A stretch of DNA of 60,703 bases from Alphaproteobacteria bacterium (GTDB lineage Bacteria > Pseudomonadota > Alphaproteobacteria > SHVW01), in contig VGDO01000010.1 of NCBI GenBank assembly GCA_016869645.1, positions 1 through 60,703 on the forward strand, in the 5' to 3' direction. The translations under genes and the position numbers were made by a program. The notes under the pieces are model-generated. The model had not been told where the DNA came from, searched no databases, and was given only the letters and a program-made list of their open reading frames with translations. Of the stretch, positions 1 to 8,799 are shown piece by piece. Position 1 is the stretch's first letter, and the number at the start of each line of letters is the position of its first letter.

Positions 1-480
1 GCGGGAATCACCGGCCCCAACAAGAAGGTGTGGGAATATCCTGTCGAAGACTGGCGCAAGGTCATGGCGCTCGATCTCGACGGCGTCTTCTATTGTTGCC
101 GCGCGGCGGTGCCGGTGATGCTCAAGAACGGTTACGGCCGCATCGTCAACGTCGCGTCGATCGCCGGCAAGGAGGGCAATCCCAACGCCTCGGCCTACAG
201 CACCGCCAAGGCGGGCGTGATCGGTCTGACCAAGTCGCTCGGCAAGGAGCTGGCCGACACCAACATCCGCGTCAACTGCGTGACGCCGGCCGCAGTCAAG
301 ACTGCGATCTTCGAGCAGATGACCGAGCAGCACATCAACTACATGCTGTCTAAGATCCCGATCGGCCGTTTCGGCAAAGTCGAGGAGATCGCCGCGCTGA
401 TCACTTGGCTCGCGTCGGAGGAATGCTCGTTCTCGACCGGCGCCGTGTTCGACGTCTCGGGCGGGCGCGGCACCTACTAG
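1..480 (+). CDS. SDR family oxidoreductase, 5' end outside the window
   Basis: This is the C-terminal part of a classical NAD(P)-dependent short-chain dehydrogenase/reductase; the reading frame is open from base 1, so the cofactor-binding N-terminus lies upstream. The visible part begins just after the NAG segment (AGITG). It carries the catalytic Tyr-x3-Lys in SAYSTAKAG, a serine about 13 residues before the Tyr (NVASIAG), and a terminal GG segment (DVSGGRGTY). The substrate cannot be told from sequence. Its stop codon overlaps by 4 bp the stop of the convergent TPR gene. Confidence 0.9.
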   Translation, partial: AGITGPNKKVWEYPVEDWRKVMALDLDGVFYCCRAAVPVMLKNGYGRIVNVASIAGKEGNPNASAYSTAKAGVIGLTKSLGKELADTNIRVNCVTPAAVKTAIFEQMTEQHINYMLSKIPIGRFGKVEEIAALITWLASEECSFSTGAVFDVSGGRGTY

Positions 481-1073
481 GGCGCGGTCAGTCCCGGCCG
501 TCCGCCGACTGCATCGCGCGCCGGTGGCCGGTCGAGGAACGCGGCAAGCCGCTCGGCTGTCAGCGTGAAGTGCAGGTACTCGACCTTCTTCGCGTGGCCC
601 GGCTCGAGCGCCACGGCCAGGTTCAGGATGCTGTCTGCCTCGGCATAGCGTTCCAGGCGGAACAATGTGCGGCCGAGCGCAAGATGCGCGCGCGCCCAAC
701 CGGGATTGAGCGCGATGGCGCGAAACAGATGCGGCACGGCTTCGCCATACATTCGGCGCGCGAAGAAGCTGCCGCCCAGGAAGAAATGGGCCTCCTGCCA
801 GCCCGGCCTCAAGGTCAGCGCCGCGGTGAGCTCGGCTTCGGCTTCTTCCGGGCGGTCCAGATAGGCGAGGCTCCGCGCCAGCAGGAACCGCGCCTCCGCC
901 GAGTCAGACCGCAGTCCGACAGCGCTGCGCAAATGGGCTTCCGCTTCACGGAATTGCTTGGCTTGGTAGCGCGACTTGCCCGCGGCGAGGTGAATCTGCG
1001 CCGCTTCGGCGATCCTGCCGGCTTGCACCAATGCGGCGACCCGATCGGTCACGTCGCGGGAATCGGTTGCCAT
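477..1073 (-). CDS. Tetratricopeptide repeat protein
   Basis: This 198-residue protein consists almost wholly of about four TPR units, with the usual alternation of A, G, Y/F and P (for example FREAEAHLRSAVGL and YAEADSILNLAVALEP). No signal peptide or membrane segment is seen. TPR arrays bind partner proteins and have no catalytic role. Its ATG lies 3 bp after the stop of the surface-carbohydrate gene, so the two are almost certainly cotranscribed. A role in glycan assembly or modification is inferred only from that neighbour. Confidence 0.8.
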   Translation of the reverse strand: MATDSRDVTDRVAALVQAGRIAEAAQIHLAAGKSRYQAKQFREAEAHLRSAVGLRSDSAEARFLLARSLAYLDRPEEAEAELTAALTLRPGWQEAHFFLGGSFFARRMYGEAVPHLFRAIALNPGWARAHLALGRTLFRLERYAEADSILNLAVALEPGHAKKVEYLHFTLTAERLAAFLDRPPARDAVGGRPGLTAP

Positions 1074-1076
1074 GCG

Positions 1077-2399
1077 TCAGGACCGCGTCACGCAGAACAG
1101 GGACCGGCCGAGCGGTGTCACGCTCAACCCGTCGAACCGCCGAAGCGTCTGCTGCAGGGAAGCGAGGCTCGCCTGGATGTCGTCTTGCGTTTCGACCATC
1201 TTGTGTGCCTGGCCGATGTGCAGGGCGCGTTGGGTGCGGAAACCCTTGCCGACCGACCAGGCGGCGGCGGCGGCCGGGCTGGGTGCCGGCAGGTGTTGCT
1301 CGATCGCGTCGGCGATGCGTTCGGCCGCAAGTTTGCCCGTCCGCGCCGCGAGATGGTGGTCGAGAACCTGCGTGTACGTATCATCGTGCCGCGCCGACGC
1401 GCCGCCGCCATCCAGGCGCGCCATGACGTAGCGACACGCTTCCTCGGGCGTTCGGAACGTCGGGTTGACCAGGTTCGAGAGAAATCCAAAGGTCAGTGCA
1501 TTGTCGCTCGGGCACAGGCTGACCGCCTGATGGCCGGCGAGAAAGGCCTCGGCGCCGGTCGTGCAGCTGGTATGGACCATGATCTCGCTCGCCATGGTCC
1601 ATGGCAGGTGGCTGCCGCCCCTCACCAGGCGAACCCGCGGCCGACCGGACAACGCGCGCTGCCAGACCTCGAAGCGCTCCGACGGGTGCGGACGCACGAC
1701 GATTCCGACCCCCGTCGCGTTCCTTTCCAGCCAATCGATGGCCGCGGTCATCGCGCCGAGATTGTCGTACTCCCATTGGACGAGCTCGCGGAACAGCCGT
1801 TCGTCCGTGCTGTCGTCGGGTTTGTAGATCTTGGCATTCACGCAGACATCGAAATAGGACAACACGTCCCCGTGCGCGCTGTTGATCGTTGCATAGTTCA
1901 GGTTGAACAGAACGAACCGTCCGAACTCGCGGCGGATCCGGGCGCCTTCCGCCTTGGTATCGTGGAGGAACTCGGGCCTGAGGAAGTCGATGCGCGGATT
2001 GCCCGTAACTTCCGTCTTCGTCGCGATACCGGGAAACCACTTGGCCAGCAGGTCGCGCAGCGCAGTGCCATGGGCGAGAAAGAGATCGCACGTGCCGGCA
2101 ACGCCGGTGTCGTACAAGCGTCGAAGCTCGTTCTCGTCGGTCACCATCAGGGCCTCTTCCTCGATCGAGCCGACCATGTGGCCCGCTCGCTTGGCGACGC
2201 GCATATGGTGATGCTGGATGGCGTTGTTGCCCTTGAACAGCACGAAGCCCGCGGGTAGGTGGAACAGGTTGTCGTTGAGCAGCCATTGCTGGCCGAGCAC
2301 GACCGTGAAGCCGCGCTCGGCCAGGATCGCGGACAACAGCAGTTTCGCGGCAAGCTCGCGCGCCGATTCTTCGACGGAAATGTAGACGCTTGGCGTCAT
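1077..2399 (-). CDS. Surface carbohydrate biosynthesis protein (glycosyl/glycerophosphotransferase-like)
   Basis: This 440-residue soluble protein resembles the surface-carbohydrate biosynthesis family found in capsule and LPS loci, which is distantly related to CDP-glycerol glycerophosphotransferases. The N-terminus (YISVEESARELAAKLLL) matches the start of that family. In the C-terminal half the segment IVVRPHPSERFEVWQ has the R-P-H-P-x-E signature of GT-B type transferases, followed by MVHTSCTTGAEAFLAG, the usual sugar-nucleotide-binding glycine/serine stretch. The reaction is not established. It sits between a PhyH-type dioxygenase upstream and the TPR gene downstream. Confidence 0.65.
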   Translation of the reverse strand: MTPSVYISVEESARELAAKLLLSAILAERGFTVVLGQQWLLNDNLFHLPAGFVLFKGNNAIQHHHMRVAKRAGHMVGSIEEEALMVTDENELRRLYDTGVAGTCDLFLAHGTALRDLLAKWFPGIATKTEVTGNPRIDFLRPEFLHDTKAEGARIRREFGRFVLFNLNYATINSAHGDVLSYFDVCVNAKIYKPDDSTDERLFRELVQWEYDNLGAMTAAIDWLERNATGVGIVVRPHPSERFEVWQRALSGRPRVRLVRGGSHLPWTMASEIMVHTSCTTGAEAFLAGHQAVSLCPSDNALTFGFLSNLVNPTFRTPEEACRYVMARLDGGGASARHDDTYTQVLDHHLAARTGKLAAERIADAIEQHLPAPSPAAAAAWSVGKGFRTQRALHIGQAHKMVETQDDIQASLASLQQTLRRFDGLSVTPLGRSLFCVTRS

Positions 2400-2501
2400 C
2401 GCCGCGCAGCCGTGCCAAATCGAGATGCAGCCGCCACGTCGCGGCGGCCGCTGTCACGAGACTAGCATGACCCTCGCCGGGGCGGGCACCGCCCGCACGA
2501 C

Positions 2502-3536
2502 CTAGTGGTCGAACACGAGGCGGGGCAGCGGGCCCAGATAGACTCTGTTGATGTAGTTCACGAACGGACGGTCCGACAATCGCTGCTTCAGGCGCGTCCG
2601 ATGCCGGCCGATACCGCTGCCGACCATCGTGGTGGGATTGGCATAGAGTCCGTAGCGCGCCCAGAACATCAACCGGTGACCGGTCGTCGGCGGAACGCCG
2701 CGATGATAGCCGAGCGTGTCTGCCAATATCGCCGACCCGGCCGGTCCCTCGATGACGACGATGTCGTCCTTGAACAAGTCGTCGATGCCGTCCTGGTGCT
2801 TGTAGCCCGTCTCGGTGAACAGCCGGTCGAGCTGCGCCTTGTCGAGCTTCTTGCGCTGCCGGATCAGATCATACCGGTGGCTGAAACGGACGAACTCCTG
2901 TTCGCCCGCCCCGATGCGCACATCGGTCAGGTAGCAGAACAGCGTGCACCACTTGAAGTCGTCGAAGTCGCGGTGGAACTGGTGCGTCACGGCCGGCGGG
3001 TTCGGATGACCGCTGAACACCCACCACAGGTTCATCGAGTACAGCGTGGGAATGCAGCCGAGATATTTCCCGGCGATCGCCAGCACGAGCGGATGATTGG
3101 CCAGCTCGAACAAATGCGGGGCGCCATAGATGTCGTCCTGGGAGTAGCAGCCGAAGAAATGGGCTTCCGCGCCATCGCCGATCCTGCGCGGCACCAGGTC
3201 GCTGTGGTTCTGAGAGTGGCCGTTGAATACCGGCCGCCCTGACAGCCAAGCTGCGATGTCCTCGACCTGCGCCGTTTCGAGCAGCTGCCCAAGCCGGGTG
3301 AAGCCGACTTCGCTGAGCTCGCTCGCTGGCGCTGCGACCTTGTCGGCAAGCGCCGAATCCTCGACCGGCGGTCCGACCACGTCGTTGACCGCCTGAACGA
3401 CGAGCCTGGCGATCGTCGCCCGCGTGGCCGGATGGGTGCCCTGCTGCAGCCGGCCGAGCACCTGGAGCAAGGTGCGGTTTTCCTGGAGCAGGGTTTCACC
3501 TTCACTGCGGCTTCCGCGGATCTGCGTGCGTAGCAC
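2502..3536 (-). CDS. Phytanoyl-CoA dioxygenase (PhyH) family protein
   Basis: Probable non-heme Fe(II)/2-oxoglutarate dioxygenase of 344 residues. The iron triad is visible: H188-x-D190 in HQFHRDFDD, distal H278 in DTLGYHRG, and the 2-oxoglutarate arginine about ten residues later (TTGHRLMF). The GTG start at 3536 is preferred, with GGAG upstream, because an ATG further up would place the first codons inside the tRNA-Thr gene. The N-terminal 100 residues are a helical extension of unknown role. As first gene of an operon with a surface-carbohydrate protein, it may hydroxylate a sugar or lipid precursor; that is inference. Confidence 0.75.
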   Translation of the reverse strand: MLRTQIRGSRSEGETLLQENRTLLQVLGRLQQGTHPATRATIARLVVQAVNDVVGPPVEDSALADKVAAPASELSEVGFTRLGQLLETAQVEDIAAWLSGRPVFNGHSQNHSDLVPRRIGDGAEAHFFGCYSQDDIYGAPHLFELANHPLVLAIAGKYLGCIPTLYSMNLWWVFSGHPNPPAVTHQFHRDFDDFKWCTLFCYLTDVRIGAGEQEFVRFSHRYDLIRQRKKLDKAQLDRLFTETGYKHQDGIDDLFKDDIVVIEGPAGSAILADTLGYHRGVPPTTGHRLMFWARYGLYANPTTMVGSGIGRHRTRLKQRLSDRPFVNYINRVYLGPLPRLVFDH

Positions 3537-3620
3537 TGAGGCGGCTCCGGAATCTGGTTCGCGTGCGCAGCTCGGTTGAATGGTGGATCGCCCAGCGGCC
3601 AGCGCTATCCACGGAAAATC

Positions 3621-3695
3621 TGGTGCCGCCGGACAGGATTGAACTGTCGACCTCGCCCTTACCAAGGGCGCGCTCTACCACTGAGCTACGGCGGC
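3621..3695 (-). tRNA. tRNA-Thr (anticodon GGU), CCA encoded
   Basis: Read on the minus strand the sequence folds as a cloverleaf: acceptor GCCGCCG/CGGCGGC, short D loop AGTGGTA, anticodon stem CGCCC/GGGCG around loop TTGGTAA (anticodon GGT), and T loop TTCAATC. The discriminator base is A, and CCA is genome-encoded at 3623-3621. Confidence 0.95.
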
Positions 3696-3715
3696 CCGCG
3701 AAGGCGGCGCACCAT

Positions 3716-3744
3716 GCCATACGGGGCCGGGACGAGGCAAGCAA
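3716..3744 (-). promoter_or_regulatory. Possible promoter of tRNA-Thr
   Basis: On the minus strand TTGCTT (3744-3739) and TATGGC (3721-3716) are separated by 17 bp and lie about 20 bp upstream of the tRNA. Each hexamer matches the sigma70 consensus at only three positions, so this is tentative. Confidence 0.3.
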
Positions 3745-3818
3745 GACGGCCGCCCGCTTGCCGGTCGCCGATCTGCGGGGTTGACCGCCGTCCGGCGACT
3801 GCCGCAGCATCGGCGGAA

Positions 3819-4004
3819 ATGAACGAAAAACCCTGCGGACCGGCGGCGAGCAGGGCGGCAGACCGCAAGGCTCGGCTCGCCGCTCAGCTGCGTGAAAACT
3901 TGAAGAAGCGCAAGGCCCAGCAGCGCGCCCGCGCCGACGCATCGGCCGCGGACGCGCCGGATCCGCATGTGCCTGCCGCGAAATTGCCCAATCCCAAGTC
4001 TTGA
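3819..4004 (+). CDS. Small basic hypothetical protein upstream of murA
   Basis: A 61-residue protein with a highly charged central helix (ARLAAQLRENLKKRKAQQ) and a proline/alanine-rich tail, without Cys or membrane segments. Small proteins of this kind, with an Ala-Leu-Arg-x-Asn-Leu-x-Lys-Arg-Lys core, are recalled immediately upstream of murA in other alphaproteobacteria, which favours a real gene over chance. The start is the ATG at 3819; its ribosome-binding site is weak (GGCGGA). It ends about 70 bp before murA on the same strand. Function is unknown. Confidence 0.6.
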   Translation: MNEKPCGPAASRAADRKARLAAQLRENLKKRKAQQRARADASAADAPDPHVPAAKLPNPKS

Positions 4005-4073
4005 GGCAGGCGCCACCTTCGAGTACAAGGGCGCCCGGCACCCTCTTGGTCTGGCGCGCAAAGGTTGCTCCCT

Positions 4074-5366
4074 ATGGACCGAATCCGCATTCGCGGCGGC
4101 AATCCCCTGAAAGGGCGCATCGCAATCAGCGGCGCCAAGAACGCGGCGTTGCCGCTGATGGCGGCGAGCCTGCTGACCGACGAGACGCTGACGCTCACCA
4201 ACCTGCCGCAGCTTGCCGACATCGCGACGCTGGCAAGCCTGCTTGCCCAGCACGGCGTTGCGATCTCGATGAATGGTGAGGCGCCGCAGGGCGGGCATTC
4301 CGGCCGGGCGTTGTCGCTGACTGCGGCCACCATCACCAATACGACCGCGCCCTACGACCTCGTGCGCAAGATGCGCGCCTCTGTCCTGGTGCTCGGACCG
4401 CTGGTGGCGCGCGAGGGCCGCGCGCGCGTGTCGCTGCCCGGAGGTTGCGCCATCGGCACGCGGCCGGTGGATCTGCATCTGAAGGGCTTGTCACAGCTCG
4501 GGGCGGCGATCGACCTGACCGAAGGGTATATCGAGGCCAGGGCGCCTCATGGCCTCAAGGGCGCGCATATCGTGTTTCCCACCGTCTCGGTCGGCGCGAC
4601 CGAGAACCTGATGATGGCCGCCACTCTGGCGGACGGCGAAAGCGTGCTGGTCAACGTGGCGCGCGAGCCGGAGATCGGCGATCTCGCGCGCTGCCTGATC
4701 GCCATGGGTGCGGAGATCGCCGGAGTCGGCACGGACACGCTGCGCATCCGCGGCGTCAAACGGCTCGGCGGCGCCACGCATGCGATCATCGCCGACCGCA
4801 TCGAGGCCGGCTCCTATGCCATCGCCGCGGCGATCACGCGCGGCGATCTCGAGCTGAGCGGCGTCAGCGTCGAGCTGTTCGAGGCGTTTCTCGAGTGTCT
4901 TCAGCGCATGGGCGTCGCGGTCATGCCGACTGCCGACGGGCTGCGCTTCGTCTGCAGCGGAAACGAGCTGGTCGGCGTCGACGTTATGACCGAGCCTTTC
5001 CCCGGGTTCCCCACCGATCTTCAGGCACAGATCATGGCCCTGATGACCACGGTCAGTGGCGCCGCCATGATCACCGAGACCGTGTTCGAGAACCGCTTCA
5101 TGCACGTGCCGGAGCTGTGCCGCATGGGCGCCAACATCAACGTGCACCGGGCCTCGGCCATGGTGCGCGGCGTGCCGCATCTGACCGGCGCGCCGGTCAT
5201 GGCGACCGACCTGCGCGCGTCGGTTTCCCTGGTGTTGGCCGGCCTGGCCGCGCGCGGCGAGACGACCATCAACCGGGTTTATCATCTCGATCGCGGCTAT
5301 GAGCGCATCGAGGAGAAGCTGGCCGCCTGCGGCGCCGATATCGAGCGCGTGCGCGGAAACGCCTGA
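4074..5366 (+). CDS. murA: UDP-N-acetylglucosamine 1-carboxyvinyltransferase
   Basis: MurA transfers enolpyruvate from PEP to UDP-GlcNAc, the first committed step of peptidoglycan synthesis in the cytoplasm. The 430-residue protein has the expected length. It shows the N-terminal substrate loop [15 protein letters not shown], the catalytic cysteine C125 in [15 protein letters not shown] (fosfomycin-sensitive type), and the C-terminal FPTDLQAQ and [15 protein letters not shown] segments. The ATG at 4074 is chosen over the TTG three codons upstream because the conserved protein begins MDRIRIRGG and AAGG lies 10 bp before it. Its stop overlaps the start of the DUF2948 gene (TGATG). Confidence 0.97.
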   Translation: MDRIRIRGGNPLKGRIAISGAKNAALPLMAASLLTDETLTLTNLPQLADIATLASLLAQHGVAISMNGEAPQGGHSGRALSLTAATITNTTAPYDLVRKMRASVLVLGPLVAREGRARVSLPGGCAIGTRPVDLHLKGLSQLGAAIDLTEGYIEARAPHGLKGAHIVFPTVSVGATENLMMAATLADGESVLVNVAREPEIGDLARCLIAMGAEIAGVGTDTLRIRGVKRLGGATHAIIADRIEAGSYAIAAAITRGDLELSGVSVELFEAFLECLQRMGVAVMPTADGLRFVCSGNELVGVDVMTEPFPGFPTDLQAQIMALMTTVSGAAMITETVFENRFMHVPELCRMGANINVHRASAMVRGVPHLTGAPVMATDLRASVSLVLAGLAARGETTINRVYHLDRGYERIEEKLAACGADIERVRGNA

Positions 5367-5836
5367 TGACGGGCTCTCTGCTCAAGCTCTCGGCCTATGA
5401 CGAGGCGGACCTGCAGGTGCTGTCGAGCCTCTTGCAGGATTCCGTGGTGCCGTTGTCCGACATGGCATTTCTGCGCGAGGAGCGCTGCTTCGCGCTCGCC
5501 GTTTCGCGCTTCCGCTGGGAAGCGATCGGCGACGGCGTCCGGGCGCAGGGCGCCTCGGCCAGTGCCGAGCCGGCCGGCGAGCGCGTCAACTGCGGCATAC
5601 GCTTCGAAGGCGTTCAGCGCGTCATGATGCGCGGCATCGACCCGGGCCGGCGCGACCATGTGCTCGAATTGTCGGCCTTGCACTATCAGGACGAGAAGAT
5701 CGTCCTGTTGTTCGCCGGCGGCGCCATGGTGCGGCTGGAAGTGGATGGCATCCTGTGCCATCTAGAGGACTTCGGCGCGCCCTGGCCCACCATGTTCCGG
5801 CCTGATCACGGCCCGGAAACCTCCACCCAGGATTGA
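5366..5836 (+). CDS. DUF2948 family protein
   Basis: A 156-residue protein of the DUF2948 family, which in Alphaproteobacteria is regularly found between murA and hisG. It begins TGSLLKLSAYDEADLQVLSSLLQD and has the family's VVPLSDMAFL and ERVNCGIRFE segments. No catalytic motif, signal peptide or membrane helix is visible. It is translationally coupled to murA by a one-base overlap of stop and start. Function is unknown; the constant link to murA suggests an envelope or growth-related role. Confidence 0.85.
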   Translation: MTGSLLKLSAYDEADLQVLSSLLQDSVVPLSDMAFLREERCFALAVSRFRWEAIGDGVRAQGASASAEPAGERVNCGIRFEGVQRVMMRGIDPGRRDHVLELSALHYQDEKIVLLFAGGAMVRLEVDGILCHLEDFGAPWPTMFRPDHGPETSTQD

Positions 5837-5889
5837 GCCGAGTTCGGCACCCCTGACCATCCAGCGCGGGTGCCGGCGTTGCGGGAGCG

Positions 5890-6558
5890 ATGCCGATGGC
5901 CGCCAACGACGCCCTGGTCCTTGCCCTGCCCAAGGGGCGCATCCTCGACGAGGTGATGCCGCTCGTGCGTCGCGCCGGCATCGTCCCTGAGGCCGCGTTC
6001 GACGATCCCGACGCGCGCCAGCTGTCGTTTCGCACCAATCATCGCGACGTTACCATCGTACGTGTGCGCAGCTTCGACGTCGGCACGTTCGTCGCCTTCG
6101 GCGCCGCGCATCTGGCGATCGCCGGCAATGACGTGCTGATGGAGTTCGCCACGCCCGAGATCTATTCGCCGCTCGATCTCGAAGTCGGCCATTGCCGGCT
6201 CGCGGTCGCCGAGCCGGCGGAGATGGTGGCGAACGACGACCCGACGCGCTGGAGCCATCTGCGCATCGCGACCAAGTATCCGCAGATCACGCGTCGGCAC
6301 TTCGCGGCGCGCGGCGTGCAGGCCGAATGCATCAAGCTCAATGGCGCGCTCGAGCTGGCGCCGCGGCTCGGCCTGTGCCGCCGCATCGTGGACCTCGTGC
6401 AGACCGGCCGGACGCTCAAGGAGAACGGCCTGGTCGAGATCGAACGGATCGCCGACATCACAGCCCGGCTTGCCGTCAACCGCGCCGCGCTCAAGACCAG
6501 GCCGGACGAGATCGGCGCCTGGATCGAGCGCTTCCGCGAGGCGGCCCATGCCGCTTAG
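5890..6558 (+). CDS. hisG: ATP phosphoribosyltransferase, short form
   Basis: Catalyses the first step of histidine synthesis, joining ATP and PRPP. The 222-residue protein begins with the family motif [10 protein letters not shown] and contains the [18 protein letters not shown]-binding loop. It lacks the C-terminal histidine-binding domain of long-form HisG, so it belongs to the short class that needs the HisS-like partner HisZ; no hisZ is in this window. The ATG at 5890 follows GGGAG. It overlaps the start of hisD by 11 bp. Confidence 0.95.
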   Translation: MPMAANDALVLALPKGRILDEVMPLVRRAGIVPEAAFDDPDARQLSFRTNHRDVTIVRVRSFDVGTFVAFGAAHLAIAGNDVLMEFATPEIYSPLDLEVGHCRLAVAEPAEMVANDDPTRWSHLRIATKYPQITRRHFAARGVQAECIKLNGALELAPRLGLCRRIVDLVQTGRTLKENGLVEIERIADITARLAVNRAALKTRPDEIGAWIERFREAAHAA

Positions 6559-7846
6559 GCTCGACGCGCGCGCGCCCGATTTCGCGGCCGATTTCCGTCG
6601 CTTCGTCGATGCCCCGCGCGGCGACGAAGCGGCCGTCGACGCCGCCGCCGCCGCCATCGTCGCCGACGTGACGCGGCGCGGCGATGCGGCGCTGATCGAG
6701 TACACGCGAAAGTTCGACCGGCTCGACCTCGTGCCCGGCCGGCTGGCCATCGGCGCCGGCGAGATCGCCGCGGCCGAGGCCGCCTGCTCGTCCCCGGCGC
6801 TGGCGGCGCTGGATCTGGCGGCGCGGCGCATCGAGGCCTATCACCGGCGCCAGCTGCCCGAGGACTGGCGCTTTCGCGACGAGGCCGGCATCGAGCTCGG
6901 CCAGCGCTGGCGTCCGCTCGATGCGGTCGGCATCTACGTTCCGGGCGGGCGCGCCGCCTATCCGAGCTCGGTGCTGATGAACGCCGTGCCGGCGCGGGTC
7001 GCCGGCGTCGGCCGCATTGCCATGGTCGTGCCGAGCCCCGACGGGGCGCTCAATCCGCTGGTGCTCGCCGCCGCGCGGCGGGCTGGCGTCGACGAGATCT
7101 ATCGCGTCGGCGGGGCGCAGGCGGTGGCCGCACTCGCCTTCGGCACCGCGACGATCAGGGCGGTCGACAAGATCGTCGGTCCGGGCAACGCCTATGTGGC
7201 GGCCGCCAAGCGCCAGGTCTTCGGCCGGGTCGGCATCGACACCGTGGCTGGTCCGTCGGAGATCCTGGTCGTTGCCGATGCCGCCAACGATCCGGCCTGG
7301 ATCGCTGCGGACCTCTTGTCCCAGGCCGAGCACGACGAAATCGCGCAGTCCATTCTGATCGCCGATGACGACGACTTCATCGATGCGGTCCTGGCGGCCG
7401 CCGAGCGCCGTCTGTCGACCATGGCGCGCGGCGACATCGCGCGTGCGAGCTGGCGCGACCACGGCGCGGTGATCCGCGTTGCCGCGCTGCCGGACGCCGC
7501 CCCGCTCATCGACGCTCTCGCGCCCGAGCATGTCGAGCTCGCGGTCGACGCGCCGGAGGCCCTGGCCGACCGCATCCATCATGCCGGCGCGATCTTCCTC
7601 GGCCGCCATACGCCCGAAGCGATCGGAGATTATGTGGCCGGCCCGAGTCACGTGCTGCCCACCGCGCGCACGGCCCGATTCTCCTCGGGCCTCGGCGTGC
7701 TCGATTTCATGAAGCGGACGTCGCTGGTCGCCTGCACACCGGAGGGCCTGGGGCGGATCGGTCCGGCCGCTGTGGCGCTGGCCGAGGCCGAGGGCCTCGG
7801 CGCCCACGCTCTGTCCGTGTCGGTCCGGCTCAATCCGCAACGCTGA
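6548..7846 (+). CDS. hisD: Histidinol dehydrogenase
   Basis: Zinc- and NAD-dependent enzyme for the last two steps of histidine synthesis. The 432-residue protein carries [20 protein letters not shown] near residue 130, [23 protein letters not shown], the catalytic and metal segment QAEHDE and the general-base histidine APEHVEL. The ATG at 6548 lies inside the end of hisG, so the two are translationally coupled. Upstream open frame is out-of-frame hisG sequence and was excluded. hisG and hisD alone lie here; the rest of the pathway is elsewhere. Confidence 0.96.
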   Translation: MPLRLDARAPDFAADFRRFVDAPRGDEAAVDAAAAAIVADVTRRGDAALIEYTRKFDRLDLVPGRLAIGAGEIAAAEAACSSPALAALDLAARRIEAYHRRQLPEDWRFRDEAGIELGQRWRPLDAVGIYVPGGRAAYPSSVLMNAVPARVAGVGRIAMVVPSPDGALNPLVLAAARRAGVDEIYRVGGAQAVAALAFGTATIRAVDKIVGPGNAYVAAAKRQVFGRVGIDTVAGPSEILVVADAANDPAWIAADLLSQAEHDEIAQSILIADDDDFIDAVLAAAERRLSTMARGDIARASWRDHGAVIRVAALPDAAPLIDALAPEHVELAVDAPEALADRIHHAGAIFLGRHTPEAIGDYVAGPSHVLPTARTARFSSGLGVLDFMKRTSLVACTPEGLGRIGPAAVALAEAEGLGAHALSVSVRLNPQR

Positions 7847-7860
7847 GTTAGGAGCCGGAC

Positions 7861-8349
7861 GTGGCCGACGGCACGCAACGGATCGTCAAGCTCACGCTCG
7901 ACGAGCGCACCGTCGTGCGCCGCAATGCCGATGTCGAGCATGAGCGCGCCGTCGCCATCTACGACCTGCTCGAGGACAACCGCTTTGCATTGGGCATGGG
8001 TGCCGGCAAGGACGCGGCCGGTCCCTATCACGTCCATCTCAGCATCGAGGACAACCGCCTCGTCCTCGACATCGCCGACACCGGCGATCAGCCGGTCGAC
8101 CGCGTCGTACTGCCGCTGACGCCGTTCCGCAAGATCGTCAAGGACTACTTCACGGTCTGCGAGAGCTACTACGCCGCGATCAGGACCGCGACGCCGTCGC
8201 AGATCGAGGCGATCGACATGGGTCGCCGCGGCCTGCACAACGAGGGCTCCAATCTTCTGGTCGAACGGCTGGGCGGCAAGATCGAGATCGATTTCAATAC
8301 CGGACGCCGCCTGTTTACGCTCCTGTGCGTTCTGCATATCCGAGGCTAG
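7861..8349 (+). CDS. UPF0262 family protein
   Basis: A 162-residue conserved protein of UPF0262, an alphaproteobacterial family usually placed directly after hisD, as here. Typical segments are ERAVAIYDLLEDNRF, PYHVHLSIEDNRLVLDI and the C-terminal MGRRGLHNEGS. It starts with GTG, preceded by AGGAG, 14 bp after hisD. It is soluble with no known activity. Confidence 0.88.
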   Translation: MADGTQRIVKLTLDERTVVRRNADVEHERAVAIYDLLEDNRFALGMGAGKDAAGPYHVHLSIEDNRLVLDIADTGDQPVDRVVLPLTPFRKIVKDYFTVCESYYAAIRTATPSQIEAIDMGRRGLHNEGSNLLVERLGGKIEIDFNTGRRLFTLLCVLHIRG

Positions 8350-8355
8350 CGCGCG

Positions 8356-8799
8356 ATGAGCGACCTGCCGGGGGCCGTCCTCTTCGCTTGCACGCAGAAC
8401 GCGGTGCGCTCGCCCATGGCCGAGGCGCTGATGAAGCACCTGCATGGCACGCGAGTCTATGTCGACTCGGTCGGCCTGCGTGCCGGCGATCTCGATCCGC
8501 TGGCCGTCGAGGTGATCCGCGAGCTCGGCATCGACCTGTCGCGCCACAAGCCCAAGACCTTCGACGACATGCATGACAGCTTCTACGACGTGATCATCAC
8601 CTTGTCGCCCGAGGCGCAGCATCGCGCGATCGAAATGACGCGCACCATGGCCTGCGAGGTCGAGTACTGGCCAACGCTCGACGCGACGATCATCGAAGGC
8701 ACGCGCGAGCAGCGGCTCGCGGCCTTCCGTCAGGTGCGCGACCAGATCATGCGTCGGATCCTCCAGCGCTTCCCGCTCATGCCGGGTCCGAAGGTTTGA
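8356..8799 (+). CDS. Low-molecular-weight protein tyrosine phosphatase
   Basis: A 147-residue member of the LMW-PTP/arsenate-reductase fold. The P-loop C-x5-R is CTQNAVRS with nucleophile C12 and R18, and the general-acid region is WPTLDATIIEG near residue 110. Lack of further redox cysteines of the thioredoxin-linked ArsC type favours a phosphatase, though the substrate is unknown. It starts 6 bp after the UPF0262 stop, with which it is linked in many alphaproteobacteria. Its last 23 bp overlap the 3' end of the convergent glycosyltransferase gene. Confidence 0.85.
   Translation: MSDLPGAVLFACTQNAVRSPMAEALMKHLHGTRVYVDSVGLRAGDLDPLAVEVIRELGIDLSRHKPKTFDDMHDSFYDVIITLSPEAQHRAIEMTRTMACEVEYWPTLDATIIEGTREQRLAAFRQVRDQIMRRILQRFPLMPGPKV

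Noticed and set aside
405..2258. Long plus-strand open frame over the TPR and surface-carbohydrate genes
   Set aside because: It has low-complexity, arginine-rich composition and no domain, while the minus-strand proteins show TPR and transferase motifs. It is a GC-rich shadow.
3540..3665. N-terminal extension of the PhyH protein to an ATG at 3665
   Set aside because: It would run through the 3' part of tRNA-Thr and has no conserved residues; the GTG at 3536 fits better.
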